Shown piece after piece: positions 1-12,672 of a stretch of 64,000 nt of DNA. Positions within the stretch are counted from its first letter, which is position 1; every line of letters begins with the position of its first letter. A program made the position numbers and the translations under genes. The notes under the pieces are model-generated. The model saw only the letters and a program-made list of their open reading frames with translations, did no database searches and was not told the DNA's origin. This DNA comes from Stomorhina lunata (lineage: Eukaryota; Arthropoda; Insecta; Diptera; Rhiniidae), in the NCBI GenBank assembly GCA_933228675.1, contig OW121742.1:127759983-127823982 (forward strand). The letters run 5' to 3'.

Positions 1-213
1 GCTTTTGCAAAAAAGTATCGTTATTGGAATTGTCCAGTTCATGGAAAAAATGGCGAAATATACTATAGTCCAACGAGTCGAAGATTAATTTGATTAGAAG
101 CGGTGGCTGAAAATTGCCGAATGCAATCCTTGCTTCACTACAAAAGCTTTCATTATACACAAAATTATTTAAACTGACCCTATTTTATTGTCCATAACTG
201 TTTATAGCCTGTA
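1..213. other. Non-coding left edge, nothing recognised
   Basis: AT-rich sequence without a coding signal or a repeat that I can match elsewhere in the window. Confidence 0.4.
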
Positions 214-492
214 CCGCCTTGGTATAGCAGGTTAGTCATCCGCCTAGCATACCAGAGGTCCCAAGTTCGATCCCAGGACAAACTAACTTGGAAATAATAA
301 ATTAAAAAAAGCGTTTTACCTAATAACTCAGCTAGCCACCGGTTATTGAGTATTAGGCTACGTAAAACTTCTCTAACTAATGCATTTGCCATTCGCAGCC
401 AGAGTTAAAACGTAGGTCCCTTTAAAAAATTTTAAAAATAGAATCGGTTGCAGCTCATTGTCTGAGAGAAGTACCCCTTGTTCCTTGTTCCT
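214..492 (+). repeat. tRNA-derived SINE, copy 1
   Basis: The first 70 bases are tRNA-like: a D-arm/A-box-like stretch (TAGCAGGTTAGTC) and, about 35 bases on, a B-box-like AAGTTCGATCCC. A non-tRNA body follows and ends in a short direct repeat CCTTGTTCCTTGTTCC near 475-492. A second copy on the opposite strand at 56165-56424 matches along its whole length, including the segments ACTTCTCTAACTAATGCATT and AGTTAAAACGTAGGTCCCT. Pol III-type internal promoter boxes plus a body shared by dispersed copies are the hallmarks of a SINE. The exact 5' end is uncertain by about 10 bases. It is not a functional tRNA gene because no complete cloverleaf closes. Confidence 0.72.
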
Positions 493-639
493 CACATATC
501 GCTGAAATCGCAAAATTTTGCATTTTAAAAACAAATAGGTATACCACATTACCCGCATTTCCTCTATTTTTCAAGTTTTAACTAAACAAGAAAGAGTATT
601 CGCATTTGATCCCAAATCTTTTACATTTATTTATTATCT

Positions 640-762
640 GCTATTTATATAACACAATCTGTTGACGATTGAGAGAAATGTACATGTATTTTGTTTTTGT
701 TACAATAACAAAATACATACAAATTTCACTCAATCGTCAGCTGATTGTGTAATATAAACAGC
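640..762. repeat. 123-bp imperfect palindrome (foldback/MITE-like)
   Basis: Arms at 640-695 and 707-762 are reverse complements with few mismatches. For example ACACAATCTGTTGACGATTG pairs with CAATCGTCAGCTGATTGTGT. The spacer is about 11 bases. The unit could be a small foldback or MITE; no target-site duplication is clear to me. Confidence 0.6.
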
Positions 763-3182
763 ACATTAATGTAACAGACCAATTTATTGATTTTGTTTTT
801 TTTAATTCAAATTTTTATTGTTTCTAAGCATTCATTTTAAACGTCTTATTAATGCTTAATATGAAAATTTTGTTAATGAAAATAAGTTAATCAATTACAA
901 GTATAAATTACTTAAATCGATTACAAGTATAAATTGCTTAATCCTAGAAATGATAGCAAATAATCTTTAGAAATCTAGAAACTGACATTTCCTCTCATGA
1001 CAAATTTAGAATAAATAAAATTTATAGATCAGTATTAAAAACATCATAAAATAAAAGTCGCATATGAAGCATAGAATAAATGTAAGTGTAGTTGAAAAAA
1101 TAAATTCTTTAAGCTCCTGCTAAAAAAAAGCTTTGTTTAATTAAATACACAATTCGTTAAAATCTTCTTAAAAATTCATTGGAAAAAATGAGCAACTTTG
1201 TCTCAAATTACACTTGAAAATTAAGCATTGTATAATTTTGTTTGAACAACAGTTTTATCCTCTTAAAAGTATAAAAAGTTGTTGAACTTGTTACAACCAA
1301 AAAAGGCATAATGTTGAGCCTCTCAAATAAAAATTTCCGATGATTGATCTTTATCATAAGGCCCACCCACAAATCATGATTTTAACATACATAGATATAA
1401 GCTACAGAATTTGTTATTTATGTTAATTTAAAAAAAAAATTGGTGACACGAAAAGTGTTTGTTTTTTTTTTAATGAAAATAAAATTTCACAATATTTTTT
1501 TTCCATTTATAAACAAACGTTAAATTACTTATAAGGCCATTAACGTAAAATTTTGCTTTAACAAAATAACGGTTTTGCGGTTTCAAAAATAAATCTCATT
1601 TCGGTTTTTTGTTTAGTCATTTAACCAATATGGTTATTTTAATTTTAATGATTATAACATGATTTAAACTAAAACGAATTGATTCATTTTTCAAATATTT
1701 TTATTTTTTTATATTCCAATTTGTTCTTAATTTTTTGAATTTGAAATTTTTGCTTTATTTTTTATTGTTTAACTTAAATTTAAACAATATGACCCTTAAA
1801 TTTGTTATTAGTGGCTGCTGCTGATTTAAGCATTAACTAATTGTGTAATTACTTTAAACGTAAATTATTTTACTTTGACCCACAATCCTTGATCTCAACT
1901 AGTGCTTAAAGCTTTTGTTATTTAGCCAATTTCGAAGGCTTTAGCCCAAGCAAATCCAGCAGCAGCAGCCGCTTGTAATGTAACAAGCATTTAAACATAT
2001 GACAGTGTAAAAAAACATTTTGTTAATGATTATAAATTTTAATTTGCAAAAAATAAAATAGTTAACAATAATATTCTTTAACTAAAAAGACCTTAGGCTA
2101 TACAGCAATTTAATGTAGCTAAAGATTTTTAGCGCGAAGGGAGCTTTGGGGGACCGAAAGGGGCTTCGCTAAACTAACAAACAAGAACAAATGCATAAAA
2201 CAGATATTTTTCATTATTCTTAAATTAAATAAGCAGCCAGGCATTAGCTGTTGAAGCGTAAAGCACGATTTGCTAAAGGAGTGGTTTATAGACAGCAACA
2301 GCAGCAGCAGAACCAGCAACAACAGCTAAAACCACAACAATAGCAGCAACAACATCATATTTTCAAAAAGACATTTGTTTTTATTGTTGTTGCTGTTGTG
2401 GTTTAGTGGCTCTAAGATGTTTTATTTAACCAACGTTTTTTAACTGGAATTACATTTGAAACAAGTTTGATGACGCTTGATGTCTTACAAGTATTCATTT
2501 CATCTTTAAAGCTTTTTAAGTTTTTCTATCAAGTATTCTTGGCAATTTGTTGTAAATAGTTGTTGTGGTTGTTGTTGGGGCATGAATATGTATTTTTAAA
2601 GTCTGACGACATTGTTCAAGATTTTTCTGTGTTGTGCAGCTGTACATTAAGACCAATTTTGTTTGCTTTTTTGCTTGAAATGCAATGAATTTTTACTAAA
2701 ATAAATTCACGTGCTAATGTTAGATTTAACCCTTTAGGGGTAAAGAATATTGCAATTCATTTACAAAGATACTTGATGAAAAAAATTTCACCGTATAAAG
2801 CTCCAAGCTGGCCAAAAACTTACAGTAGTAGCAGCTTAAAGCTTTCCTCAAAAACATTTTTATAAAGTATTTAAAAAAAACTATTAGCCTGTCAATGTTT
2901 AAGACTTACATGAAGCTTTCTTTAAAAGTTTTTTTATAAAAAATTCTTAAGCTGTGAAAAAAAAGTTCTCTGCAGAAATTATTAGACTTTTTGATCCATT
3001 TTATATAATGCAACCATGGACCCATAACATTTAAAATAAAATTTGACGCATATTTAAAACAAATAATATGGCCATGATAACACTGTTGATACCCATGTTT
3101 TATTTCCAAAGGGCTTTTGAAGAAGTTGTTTTGATATTTTATAGATAATGTAATTACATGAACTAATTTTGAGATAACTTAG

Positions 3183-3460
3183 CATAAGTACTTTTTTTAT
3201 ATAAATACTTATAATTAAAACAAGTTATAGATCTCATATCTAGATTTAAAGGTAAAAGCTTATACAAGCTTTAAGTATAAAATACAAAAATCTTCGAAAA
3301 TAGCGTTACCTAATATAGATCAATTTTTAGTGAAACCGTAACCCGAATTTCTGAAAATTTTTAACATAAGTATTTTTTTATATAAATAATTGTAATTAAA
3401 ACAAGTTATGTTTCTTATATCTAGATTTAAAGGTAAAAGCTTATACAAGCTTTAAGTAAG
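3183..3460. repeat. Tandem duplication, period about 182 bp
   Basis: The block from CATAAGTACTTTTTTTATAT at 3183 recurs at 3365 with few changes, including an identical run across ATCTAGATTTAAAGGTAAAA and the following GCTTATACAAGCTTTAAGTA. Only about 100 bases of each unit remain clearly alike. Confidence 0.7.
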
Positions 3461-6188
3461 CTATTTCTATGAGGGATTTTAAACCCTAATTTTTGGCAAG
3501 TTTTTAAATGGCATTTTTATGCCATCATTTTTTCTTAATTTTCATACAAATAAAGATAGATAGAAAGAATTGAAAAGAAAAACAGGCAGCCTTAAAAATA
3601 AAGAAAAATATCATATGAATAGCTTTTGGACTAGACCAATATATCATCGCCTGCAGTTTCTATATTATATTTAAACTTTTACATAGCTTTAGGTTAAGTT
3701 ATTTCGGATTTTGTATTTTGTTTTTTTAATAAAGATTTGAGAAACAGCTGATTTGTCACTAAAAGCTTTTGTTAAACTCTTAAAGTTAATTAACGAAATC
3801 TTATTTAAGTTACTCAGCCTTAACTGCTTAAAGCTCTCTTCAAAAGCTTAAAGTTTAAGGTAAAGCTTAAAGCTTTGGCAAAAGTAAACATGAAAACAAA
3901 TTGACTTATTTACGTTACAGATACAAAACATATAGTTTAATTTCAAAACCTTTAAAGTCCTTTTACCCCTTTTAGGGTTAAACCATAAAATGCAATTGAG
4001 TTAGTACTAGAAAAAAGCGCGCGCTTTACTTCAAAACAAATTTAACCTTGAAAAACCAGCAGCATCGTTAAGTTTATATATTTTTTTCTATTAAATAAAT
4101 ATAATTTATTTATAAATTTTTCTATATATATTTTACATTCTTCATTTGCAACTGAAGCGTCATTAGCAAATTGATGCAGAAAATAAAACTAGTCTTCAAA
4201 TAAATTTTTTTTTATTACAATAATTTTTTTAAACATTTAATAAATGCTATGAGATTTGTATTTGTTAAGAATTAAGCAAAAAATAAATTTACATAAAATT
4301 TTAATTATTCATTAAAAATTATATACACAAAACGAAACTCCCCGTATTTGGACAGAAAAGACAGACAGTAAGACTGAAGTGCTTAGAAAACATATCAATA
4401 AACACATGTTACGTAAATCTTTGAAAACAACATGTAAAATTGTGTATGTAGATAAAAGCTTCATATATTGAAAACTGAACAAAATTGTCTTTATAATGAT
4501 AAATTAATTACTAAAAATTATGGTGTTAAAATGTTTATGACAATTTTGCAAGTTTTGTGTTTTTTTTTAATTCTAAACTTTGACAAATAAGACATGATAC
4601 ACGTGATTTTTTATGATTTTTGTATTTATTGTTAAATGAAAAAATATATAAATAAATATTTAATATTTTTTTAATAAACCTAATCTTAAAAACAACAATT
4701 TTGTATACAAAGTTTATTTTATAAACAAATAGAATATTCGCAGGAAAAAACTTATTAAACTGAGACATAATGTCTAGCAAAATTTTTATAATCTAGTCAA
4801 CACGAGTCGAGTCTTAAATTGTACAATAATTTATAATACCCGTTTACTTAAACTAACTAATGGTTTTGTTGTTGATTTTTTTTTGTAATAGTTTTTTTTT
4901 TTTTTTGTTAAATTACGTATAAGCCTGAGACTGTACGTTTTATTTTTTTCAAATAAATTTAGAATTTTTTATAGCAATTGCAATTTTTCTGTCATTTACC
5001 TGCAGCTGACAATAATCAATCAATATTGGTGAAAAAGCTTAATTTCAAACAAAACTGTTGGTTTTTTTTTCTTAACTTATAAAAAATCAGTTTGTACTTT
5101 AATTTGTTTTAGTTCTTGTTATGTATTTGGTTTAAAAGCGAATTGTTTATTCTGTTTGTTTTCTGAAACCTTGATTAACAATTGGATTTTCTCAACAATT
5201 CTTAGAAAATTCAAAACGTGATGGAAATTTTTATTGCAAAATAATTATTCTCTTAAATGAAAGGAATTGTTTGTTTTTAAGGTTAAAGTATACTTTTGGG
5301 AGTTAGTTTACAAGACTTTAGGGATTTTGGCTAAAAACAACAAATTTTGAATATTTCACAATGAAGAAAGTTTTTAGTTTTACAAAACACCTTTAAAATT
5401 CAAAGAAGTAAAGTTTATAATTAAGTATTTAAAAGCTTGACCAGAAGCCTTATATGAGCTTTATCAAATTGATTATTTATTTTTTTCGAAAAAACTAGTT
5501 TTTTACTCAAGTTTTGAAAATATTCAAAAGTCATTTAAATTATTTTCGTTGAATGACAAAGATAATATTTTTCAACACTAACCATTAGAAAATGAACAGA
5601 AGATGCATTAGTCCTAGCGCTCAAGTGTAAAGTAAAAGTAGATTGTTAAAGTGTTTACAGTTTTTATACTTTTATACTTCTTTTTTCTTTTACTAGGCAA
5701 TAAACTCTGGAATATGAATATATTTAGTATTTAAAAGCTCACCATGAGCTTTGGCCATATTTTTTCCTTGAAATATCATGGAAAGCTTTTAATAATACTT
5801 TTTAATAGATCATAGGTTATTATTTTTAAGCCCTAAAGTTTTTGTAACAGCTTTTTTAGACAGCTTACAAGAGCTTCAATTGGTTTTAACAAAAAAACTC
5901 AATGTTAAGTACAAGAAAATTTGTTAAGGTTGTATATTTTCGAACAAAATCTAAAAGTTTTTTTTACGATAGTTGAAAGCTATGTATTTGTAGAAGCTTA
6001 AGTATTTAAGGATTTATGTTTTTTTTTTTCTTAACTTTGAAATTTTTACTTATTATCAATACTAAAGCTTTCTTTCACAAATGAAGCAATAACTACATAA
6101 AGCTTCTATACAAAGCTTTAATCTCTATTTAAAGAAATATATTGCCAATGCTCTTAAAATAATAAGACATTAGTATGTAAGGACTTTT

Positions 6189-6456
6189 AGCTTTAAGCCG
6201 GAGCCGTTGAGATTTACAGCACAATGTGCCAACTTTTACAAAACAGCTTTTGAGCTTTCACACCGACACACTATGTATGAGCGAGACGCAACTATGATGG
6301 TCCCGCTCACACTTACGTTAAATTGACTTTGCAAAGTCAGTAGTACTAAATTAGATTTTTTGCTCGGTTATATGAAGAATGCCTAAATATATATAGAAAA
6401 ATGTAAATCTGGCAACACTGACCATAAGAGCTTTCAAAGCTGCTTACCACAAATGC
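6189..6456 (+). repeat. Three-copy dispersed repeat family, copy 1
   Basis: This 0.27-kb block is matched by 12218-12459 (same strand) and 20904-21180 (opposite strand). Shared landmarks in order are CAGCACAATGTG, CTTTTGAGCTTTCACACCG, a GAGCGAGAC / GTCCCGCTCAC pair, TTGCAAAG, TTTTTGCTCG, CTGGCAACACTGACC and AGAGCTTTCAAAGCT. No open reading frame fits, so it is a non-autonomous element of unknown class. Confidence 0.7.
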
Positions 6457-8396
6457 AAATATTAATGCATTAATGCATGTTTTTGGACAGGCCTGCTTTA
6501 AAGCTTAAAGAAAAGTTTTTATACTTTTAAAACGATAAATACGCGAATTATTTTCCTCATTTATGTAATAAATCACACCAAAACTTTTTAACAAAAAGCT
6601 CGTAAAAATTAATACAAAATGGCAAATGATTTCTATTTAACAACTAAAAATTTGCATGTAATTTCAATCACAGATTAATGTTTCAATTAATTTTGTATTA
6701 TAAAATCATTAAAAATTCAAAACGAATAAAATTTATTACCATTTTATTATAGCATTTGTAGTAATCAATTTTAATACTCTAAATAATACAATATTGAACA
6801 AAAAAAAAAAAAAATAATGCACTAAAATCTTGACATACACTTTACATATTTAATAAAGCAATTATATTCTGAATAAATGGCATATAATTATGGCGCCTGT
6901 CAAACGCCTACATTCATACAAGTCGAAAATACAAGCAAATAATAAAAACTAAACGAAACCGAAAGAGACAAGGGAAATACGATCAGACGGACGATCAGAC
7001 AGTCATATAGAGATTTTTGAAATTTTATAAAAAAAATTCATTGTATTATTAATTCGTATTACTTATTTATCTGATTTTTCTACACATCAAGTAAATGCAA
7101 ATTGTAAATAAGCAAATAAAGATTTTTCATTCCTCTTCATTTAAGTATCGGTGGAAGTATGTGATAAAACTTACAGGCAATTGTTAAAATTATTTATATA
7201 TTTTGTGTTTACAATTGGCCACCGACTGACAGACTGAGCGATCAACCACTTTTTAAGACAACTTGACCCTGAAAGTGTGCTACACACTGTGCACCTGATT
7301 ACTTAAATATATAAGACTCCAAAGCAGCAGCAAAAACTTAATGAATGCAGCCATTAAGTTGCTAATAAAAACAAATCTGTAAAATTACTTAAAGCAAAAG
7401 GTAAAAAGCACAGAACGCGGTTTAAATGCTTGAGTGATTTTTTCAGCAAATAAAATAAATTATGCACATCTTTGGAGTAAATCCATGCATGTGTGCGGAT
7501 CTTGTTCAAATTAAATGATCCATACCAAAAAGGTGTAGTTAATTTATATTTACTTTACGACAAATAGATAATGAAAAAATTCTAAAAAACTTGGCATTCA
7601 AATACTAGACATTTAATTATGCAAAGTCTTGGCTAATTATGCAAATTTTTATTATTAAAATTTATAATTAAATATTTATTAATAACATTTTTATTAATTT
7701 GCTATAATTTAAAGATATATAAATCAATTTTATTTAAATTTGCTTTTAATAATTGTCTAGACTTTTGTTTGTTTAAAAAATAATAACAATTTTACATTTG
7801 TCATCACAAGAGTTTTTAATTTTCCTAAAAAATATCTTTAATACTCGCATTTTTTTCATTTTACCCCCATAAAACTTTGCCAGAAAATTGTGGGATCGTA
7901 ATAAATATTATGCAAAATTGTTTATGTCAAAACCTGCATGTTTTATGACTGATTTAAATGGTGTTTGTCATATAAAGGTATACTTTTTTATGAAAGCTCA
8001 GACAGACATGACTTTATTACATCATTTCGTGCAAAATGCTTAAAACTCATAAAAACTATAGTAAAACCTCAAAAAAAAAGTTTATGACAAAACGAGAAAA
8101 AAATAAACTTAAATGCAATCAACTATAAATTTAATTTAAAAAGCTTATGGAAAGTTTGATTTAAAAAGTTTTCAAAATATACCGTAAAAGAACATAAGGT
8201 TAAAAAAGCTTTTTATTTAAGTCTTATTAAAGCTTTAATGATAGATACTAACTAAAATTTTAATAAAGACATACTTTTAACTAGATTTGATAAAAAAAAC
8301 TATCAATTTAGCAAACAGAGTTAATATTTAACATTTTTAATAAGATTTTCACCAAAAGTTCATCAATCAGATAATAAACTTTCAACAAAAACTACA

Positions 8397-8586
8397 ATAT
8401 AAAGACGTTGCACTTCCATACATTGATTTGGCGTATGGTCGTTTGGAAAAGTCCCATAAAGAAAACGATTATCCAATGGGAAAAAGCTAAGTCACACACA
8501 TGCGGGCTCATGATATGTATGTTTGTTTGAGAGTTTATATGTTTTTCATTGATCTTTATCCACATTAATTTCACATTTGACAGAAA
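8397..8586 (+). repeat. Second three-copy dispersed repeat family, copy 1
   Basis: The block shares GTTGCACTTCCATACATTGA, GACGATTATACAATG-like sequence, a GCACACAC/ACGTGCTCATGA region, TTTATGTGTTTTTCAT and a final TTTGACAGAAA with 38412-38646. A partial inverted copy lies at 42410-42545. Confidence 0.65.
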
Positions 8587-9136
8587 AAAATGTTTTATGT
8601 TATATTGTCTTTGCTTTAAGCTTTTAAAAGAAGCTTTAAACTTTTAGCTAGCTTTAACTTTAACTTTATATAAAGTTTTAATTAAAATTTCAAGAAATAT
8701 GTTATTTTGAAGCTTTAAGCTTGTGAATACGTATGTATGTTATTGAACAACTTTTGCAGTTTTCTACCAATTATGGTAGGGGTTGTTGTTATTATACATG
8801 TCAATTGTTATTGTGCTGAAATCACAAAAAGTCTTTTGCAAAGCTTTGAGCTTTTCACACTAAAACTTTTCCTAAGTGTTAAACAATTATTTGATTTCAA
8901 CTTGTATTAATATGTAGTATATAACCTTATTATTATTATTATTTGATTGAAAACTTCAACAAAAATAAGGCTTCCAATAAGAGACTTGACTCCAAACTTC
9001 TACAAAAAACATATCTAGCTTGAGAAGTTTTAAATAAAGCTTTTTAAACAAATAAAACTATTAACATTTATACATTTTTAAAAACATAAACAATTAAAAA
9101 TCTATAATCAATCATAAAATCTTCTTATCATTTTAG

Positions 9137-9608
9137 GTGCTCCCCCAGTCTTCCAATACCCCACACCTCCCAGCCCTTCATGTTCAATGCATAGTCCTTC
9201 ATATACCGGAGGAGATGTATTCTTTCCACGTAGTCGCAGTACCCCCAGAATACCACGCACAAGTGTCAGCTTTGCCGCTGGTGATGAAGTTAATTTCTTT
9301 CATCAATCGGCACCGACCGCCTCTTCTGCCAGCACAAGTGGAAATGCACAAACTCAAACCACACAAGCACCTCAGTCAGCTCCACCAGTACCAAACAGTC
9401 ATCACCACCAGCCACATCAATACTATGGCCATCATCCTTCACATTTTCCCTATCATCACAGTGGACCAGGTGGTGGTTATTATCAATATACACCGCCGCC
9501 AACACCCAATACTGCCAACGCTACCACCTCAACGGGCACTTCAACAAGTGGTTCGGGTTCAATGGCCCACAGAAGTTTGCATCGTTCTTTGTCAGATTCT
9601 GCAAGGAG
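9137..9608 (+). CDS. Internal coding exon of an unrecognised protein (exon A)
   Basis: The exon opens after the acceptor ATTTTAG (AG at 9135-9136) and closes at the donor AG|GTAGGT (GT at 9609). The coding frame starts at 9139 and gives 156 full codons plus two bases carried into the next exon. The peptide begins APPVFQYPTPPSP and is rich in Pro, Ser, Thr, His and Tyr, with a basic stretch (FFPRSRSTPRIPRTSVSF) and a Thr/Ser/Gly-rich end. It has no membrane segment or catalytic motif that I recognise and is probably disordered. The base composition is far less AT-rich than its surroundings. A second frame is also open across this exon, but only the chosen frame joins exon B in phase. The gene is not identified. 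Confidence 0.8.
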
Positions 9609-10114
9609 GTAGGTTATAAATAATTCTGTTCTTTTTTTTATAAAATTTTAAATTAATTTTGTATGTATGTCAATCATTAAAGATGTTAAATTAATGAGCT
9701 AGACAATAACTTAATATCTGTTTGTCTGTGGAATAAGTCTTTAAATGACTCCAAAGTCCATTGGCTTTTGTTGAAATTGTTGAAACTTTTAAACTAGAAA
9801 ATATTTTGCTGTATTTTAAATACTAATTCTCCCATGACTTAAACTATAAAAACAGACTTTTAATTACCCACAACGACATCAGAGTCCCATTCCTCTGTTC
9901 CGTCCAAAAGAGCAATAATTTGTAGAAACAACAAAAAAGGCTTTTGTTATTAAATTTAATATAGAATTCAGATAAGACTAAACTATTCTTCCCATCATCA
10001 GCTTCCAGTTAATTTATACAAATTTCTTAATCATAAATTTTATTTTATTTTATTAAAGTTGTATTTGTTTATTAATTAATAATGGTTTTTGTATGTTAAA
10101 CTCTTTAATTATAG
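9609..10114 (+). other. Intron between exons A and B
   Basis: It runs from GTAGGT to a TTAATTATAG acceptor, is 506 bases long, AT-rich and has stops in all frames. It joins the exons in phase 2, recreating an arginine codon (AG + A). Confidence 0.75.
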
Positions 10115-10301
10115 ATCACGTTTAACCTCAACGGGCGAAGATGAACGAGAATATCAGAGTGAACATGAGACCAGTTGGGATGAATTCGATGATCGCTATG
10201 ATAATTTTACAGCAGGTCGCGAAAGACTTCAGGAATTTAATGGTAGAATACCACCACGTAAAAAGAAAAAGGATGTGCCAAAAACTAAGCCCGAGAAGAA
10301 G
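10115..10301 (+). CDS. Internal coding exon of the same unrecognised protein (exon B)
   Basis: The acceptor is TTATAG (G at 10114) and the donor is AAG|GTCAGT (GT at 10302), leaving phase 0. The encoded 62 residues start RSRLTSTGEDEREYQSEHET, continue with an acidic Trp/Asp/Tyr-containing segment (SWDEFDDRYDNF) and end in a polybasic tract (PPRKKKKDVPKTKPEKK). The acidic-to-basic switch suggests an interaction or localisation segment, but I cannot assign a family. If the donor is not used, translation would run 23 codons further to a stop at 10370, giving an alternative terminal exon. No following exon is recognised in the window. Confidence 0.78.
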
Positions 10302-12217
10302 GTCAGTTTTGAATTTTTTTGTTTTTCTACAAAAAAACACTTTGAAACGAATTTCCTATTAACTCATTAGTAAACTTGATGAAAAGGTCATTAACTTAAT
10401 TATTACATATTACAAATGTTATACATTTTCTTTACAACTCACAAGTGAGTCCATAAAAAATTAATGAACAAATTAAACAGCAGCTAAAAATCATATAAGG
10501 AAATTTTTTCTCTATAATATTTTATTAAACAAAAGGCAACATCTGTTCAGTTGTCAGTAATAAACAGAAAGACAGACAGACATAGAATAAACGTGCTGAG
10601 GATCGATTTGAAATTGAAAACAGAAACAGAATAAACAACAAAAAAAAACTATAATAAAATTAGGAGAAAACAAATCATTGCCTTCAAAGTTTAGAGCAAT
10701 AACACGCTTCAAGCAAGTGACAAATTGCCTAGAAATGAAATGGTTAACAACCTACAACTGCAACAGGCAACCAACCAACCAACCAACAACAACTATAAAT
10801 GCAGCAACAAAAGCAATCAAGTCAAAGTCATAAAATCCAACCTAACGACACTTAAATTAGTATTTACAACACTCATCTTACAATGCGTTCAAAAGTCAAA
10901 ATCGTATGAAAAAAAAATATTTAAAAAATAAAGATATTTTTTTTTTTGCATTAAACGATGGATGGTCTTAAACAAAAACTTGTACAAGTTTTATACTTTC
11001 CGTAATACAATAAAAAAAACTGACTACAACCTAAAACTATAAATAAAAATGCAAATTTGCGATAAAAATTAATTGCGCAGTGCTAGAAGTATAATAAAAT
11101 TAAAAATTGCCATACATAAGGTTCTACTTATATACTTACGAAAAACTTGTAAAAGTTCTCCTTTCATAGTTGCCACTGGTCACCCTACTTGATCAATTAG
11201 CTGCAATTTTATTTATTTATTTAGTTTGTCTATTTGATCTTCAATTTTAAGATATAATTATAGATTTTTGTTTTTAAGTCTTTAGTCAAAGCTTTTTGAA
11301 TAAACTGTTATCATGCTGACCAAATGAATAGTACCAGATTACTTATCTGACTAAAATTCCTCATTTTACACAAACGCTTTTAAATTGTTGTGCTTTTCAA
11401 CAAAGTTTTTGTGTTTTTCTAAACTTTACAGAAAAGCTTTTTCAGAAGACAATTTCTTATTGTTGTATGTCAGTGAGTTTTAAAAAATATTTTAAAGAAA
11501 AACTTTTTTTATCAAAAAGCTTTTTTTATATTTCCATATCAACTGCACTTAAAAGTTATTGTTATGAGATAACAAAAAGGTTTATGTTAGAACAAAGGTA
11601 GCAATGTACAACTTTTATTCATCATATGCAAATTATTCTTATTTTTTCTGAAATATTTCTACCAATCCTTTTATCTTATAAAAGCTTTTTAAACTTATAT
11701 TATGCTAAACTTTGATCTTGCGCTCATAATTCTTTCATAAAAGCTTTATTTTTTAAACCAACTGTTTCAGCTGAAATTAGTTACTTTATCTACTACAAGA
11801 AGCTTTCTTCAGTTTACTAAATTGTTTGCTAAGTTGTTACACCTTTGCTATCAAAATCTGTATGTGCCTATATAAGCTACAAGCACACACATATGTACAT
11901 ATACATTATAAAAAGTAACAATAAATAGCTTTTAGCTATTTTATCCGCTTTTCGTCATTTATTCCAAAAAGTACTACACTACTATTTAACAAAATAATTA
12001 AAAAGCTTTTTAAGGCTCAAGTATTTTGATGTTTACAAAAGATTATTTAAAATTTCAAACCTAACAAAAAATATTGTAAGTGTAATTGCTTTAGCCGTTC
12101 TGGAGTGATACGATTATATACACCGATCAATTTAATTAAATATATGTGTAAATAATTCTTATACCTTGCGCTTTTTAAAAAGCTAAGGTAAGCTTTTTAT
12201 TATGGGCACTTCATTAT
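10302..12217. other. Non-coding, downstream of exon B
   Basis: AT-rich, with no coding signal. It includes a (CAAC)n run near 10771-10795 and an AATAAA at 10926-10931 that could serve as a poly(A) signal if the gene ended at the read-through stop at 10370. It otherwise reads as intron. Confidence 0.4.
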
Positions 12218-12459
12218 GCTTTATATCGTAGCCGTCCAGCACTACGGCACAATGTGTGAACTTTTACAAAAGTTCTTTTGAGCTTTTATACCGACACATT
12301 ATGTATAAGCGAGATGCAACTATGTTTGTCACACTTACGTAAAATTGTCTTTGCAAAGCCAGTGCTGCCAGATTTTAATTTTATGTTCGATTATATGAAG
12401 AAAATATAAGTCTAGCAACACTGACCGTTTAAAAATATTTTTTTCAAAGCTTTTTACAG
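12218..12459 (+). repeat. Three-copy dispersed repeat family, copy 2
   Basis: Same order of landmarks as the copy at 6189-6456 (GGCACAATGTG, CTTTTGAGCTTTTATACCG, AAGCGAGATGCAACTATG, TTGCAAAG, GCAACACTGACCG), somewhat shorter in the second half. Confidence 0.65.
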
Positions 12460-12672
12460 TACCTTCAAAAGGCTCAGATACAAGTAGTCTAATATCTAAA
12501 AAAGTTGTTTAGAGCTTCTTAATGTCGTTTATTGCCTAAAATTTCATTATGCTTTATTCTGTTTAAAAATATTATTTGAAAGCTTTCTACAATACCTTCA
12601 AAAAGCTCAGATTCAAAAAGTCAGTGTCTAAAAAAGTTTTTTAGAGCGTCTTAATGTCGTTCATTGCTTAAC
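12430..12672. repeat. Tandem duplication, period about 133 bp
   Basis: Two units share ACCTTCAAAA(A)GGCTCAGAT, CTAAAAAAGTTGTTTAGAGC and CTTAATGTCGTTTATTGC. The second occurrence of ACCTTCA is at 12594, the first at 12461. The first unit overlaps the end of the neighbouring dispersed repeat, so the duplication may postdate its insertion. Confidence 0.65.

Larger units (their letters stand above)
763..9136. other. Long AT-rich non-coding stretch, probably intron of the 9.1-kb gene
   Basis: No coding exon is visible. It ends at a good splice acceptor (polypyrimidine tract and TTTTAG at 9131-9136), so its right end at least is intron of the plus-strand gene. It contains several repeats listed separately and an unusual density of AAGCTT hexamers. 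Interrupted CAGCAG/CAACAA runs occur near 1960, 2295 and 2340. Confidence 0.5.
2505..12580. other. AAGCTT-rich compositional domain
   Basis: Reading by eye I find about 40 AAGCTT hexamers, mostly as AAAGCTTT, between about 2.5 and 12.6 kb (for example near 2840, 3257, 3267, 3845, 3866, 6101, 6113, 8618, 8711, 11516 and 12573). Base composition predicts roughly three to four. They become rare right of about 13.2 kb. The motif is self-complementary, so strand cannot be assigned. Cause unknown. Confidence 0.5.

Noticed and set aside
214..290. Possible true tRNA gene
   Set aside because: B-box-like sequence is present but acceptor and anticodon stems do not close and the same sequence recurs with a non-tRNA body; it is a SINE head.
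9137..9619. A 160-codon frame overlapping exon A in another frame
   Set aside because: It does not join exon B in frame and its peptide has no regular composition; the chosen frame joins exon B through matching splice phases.
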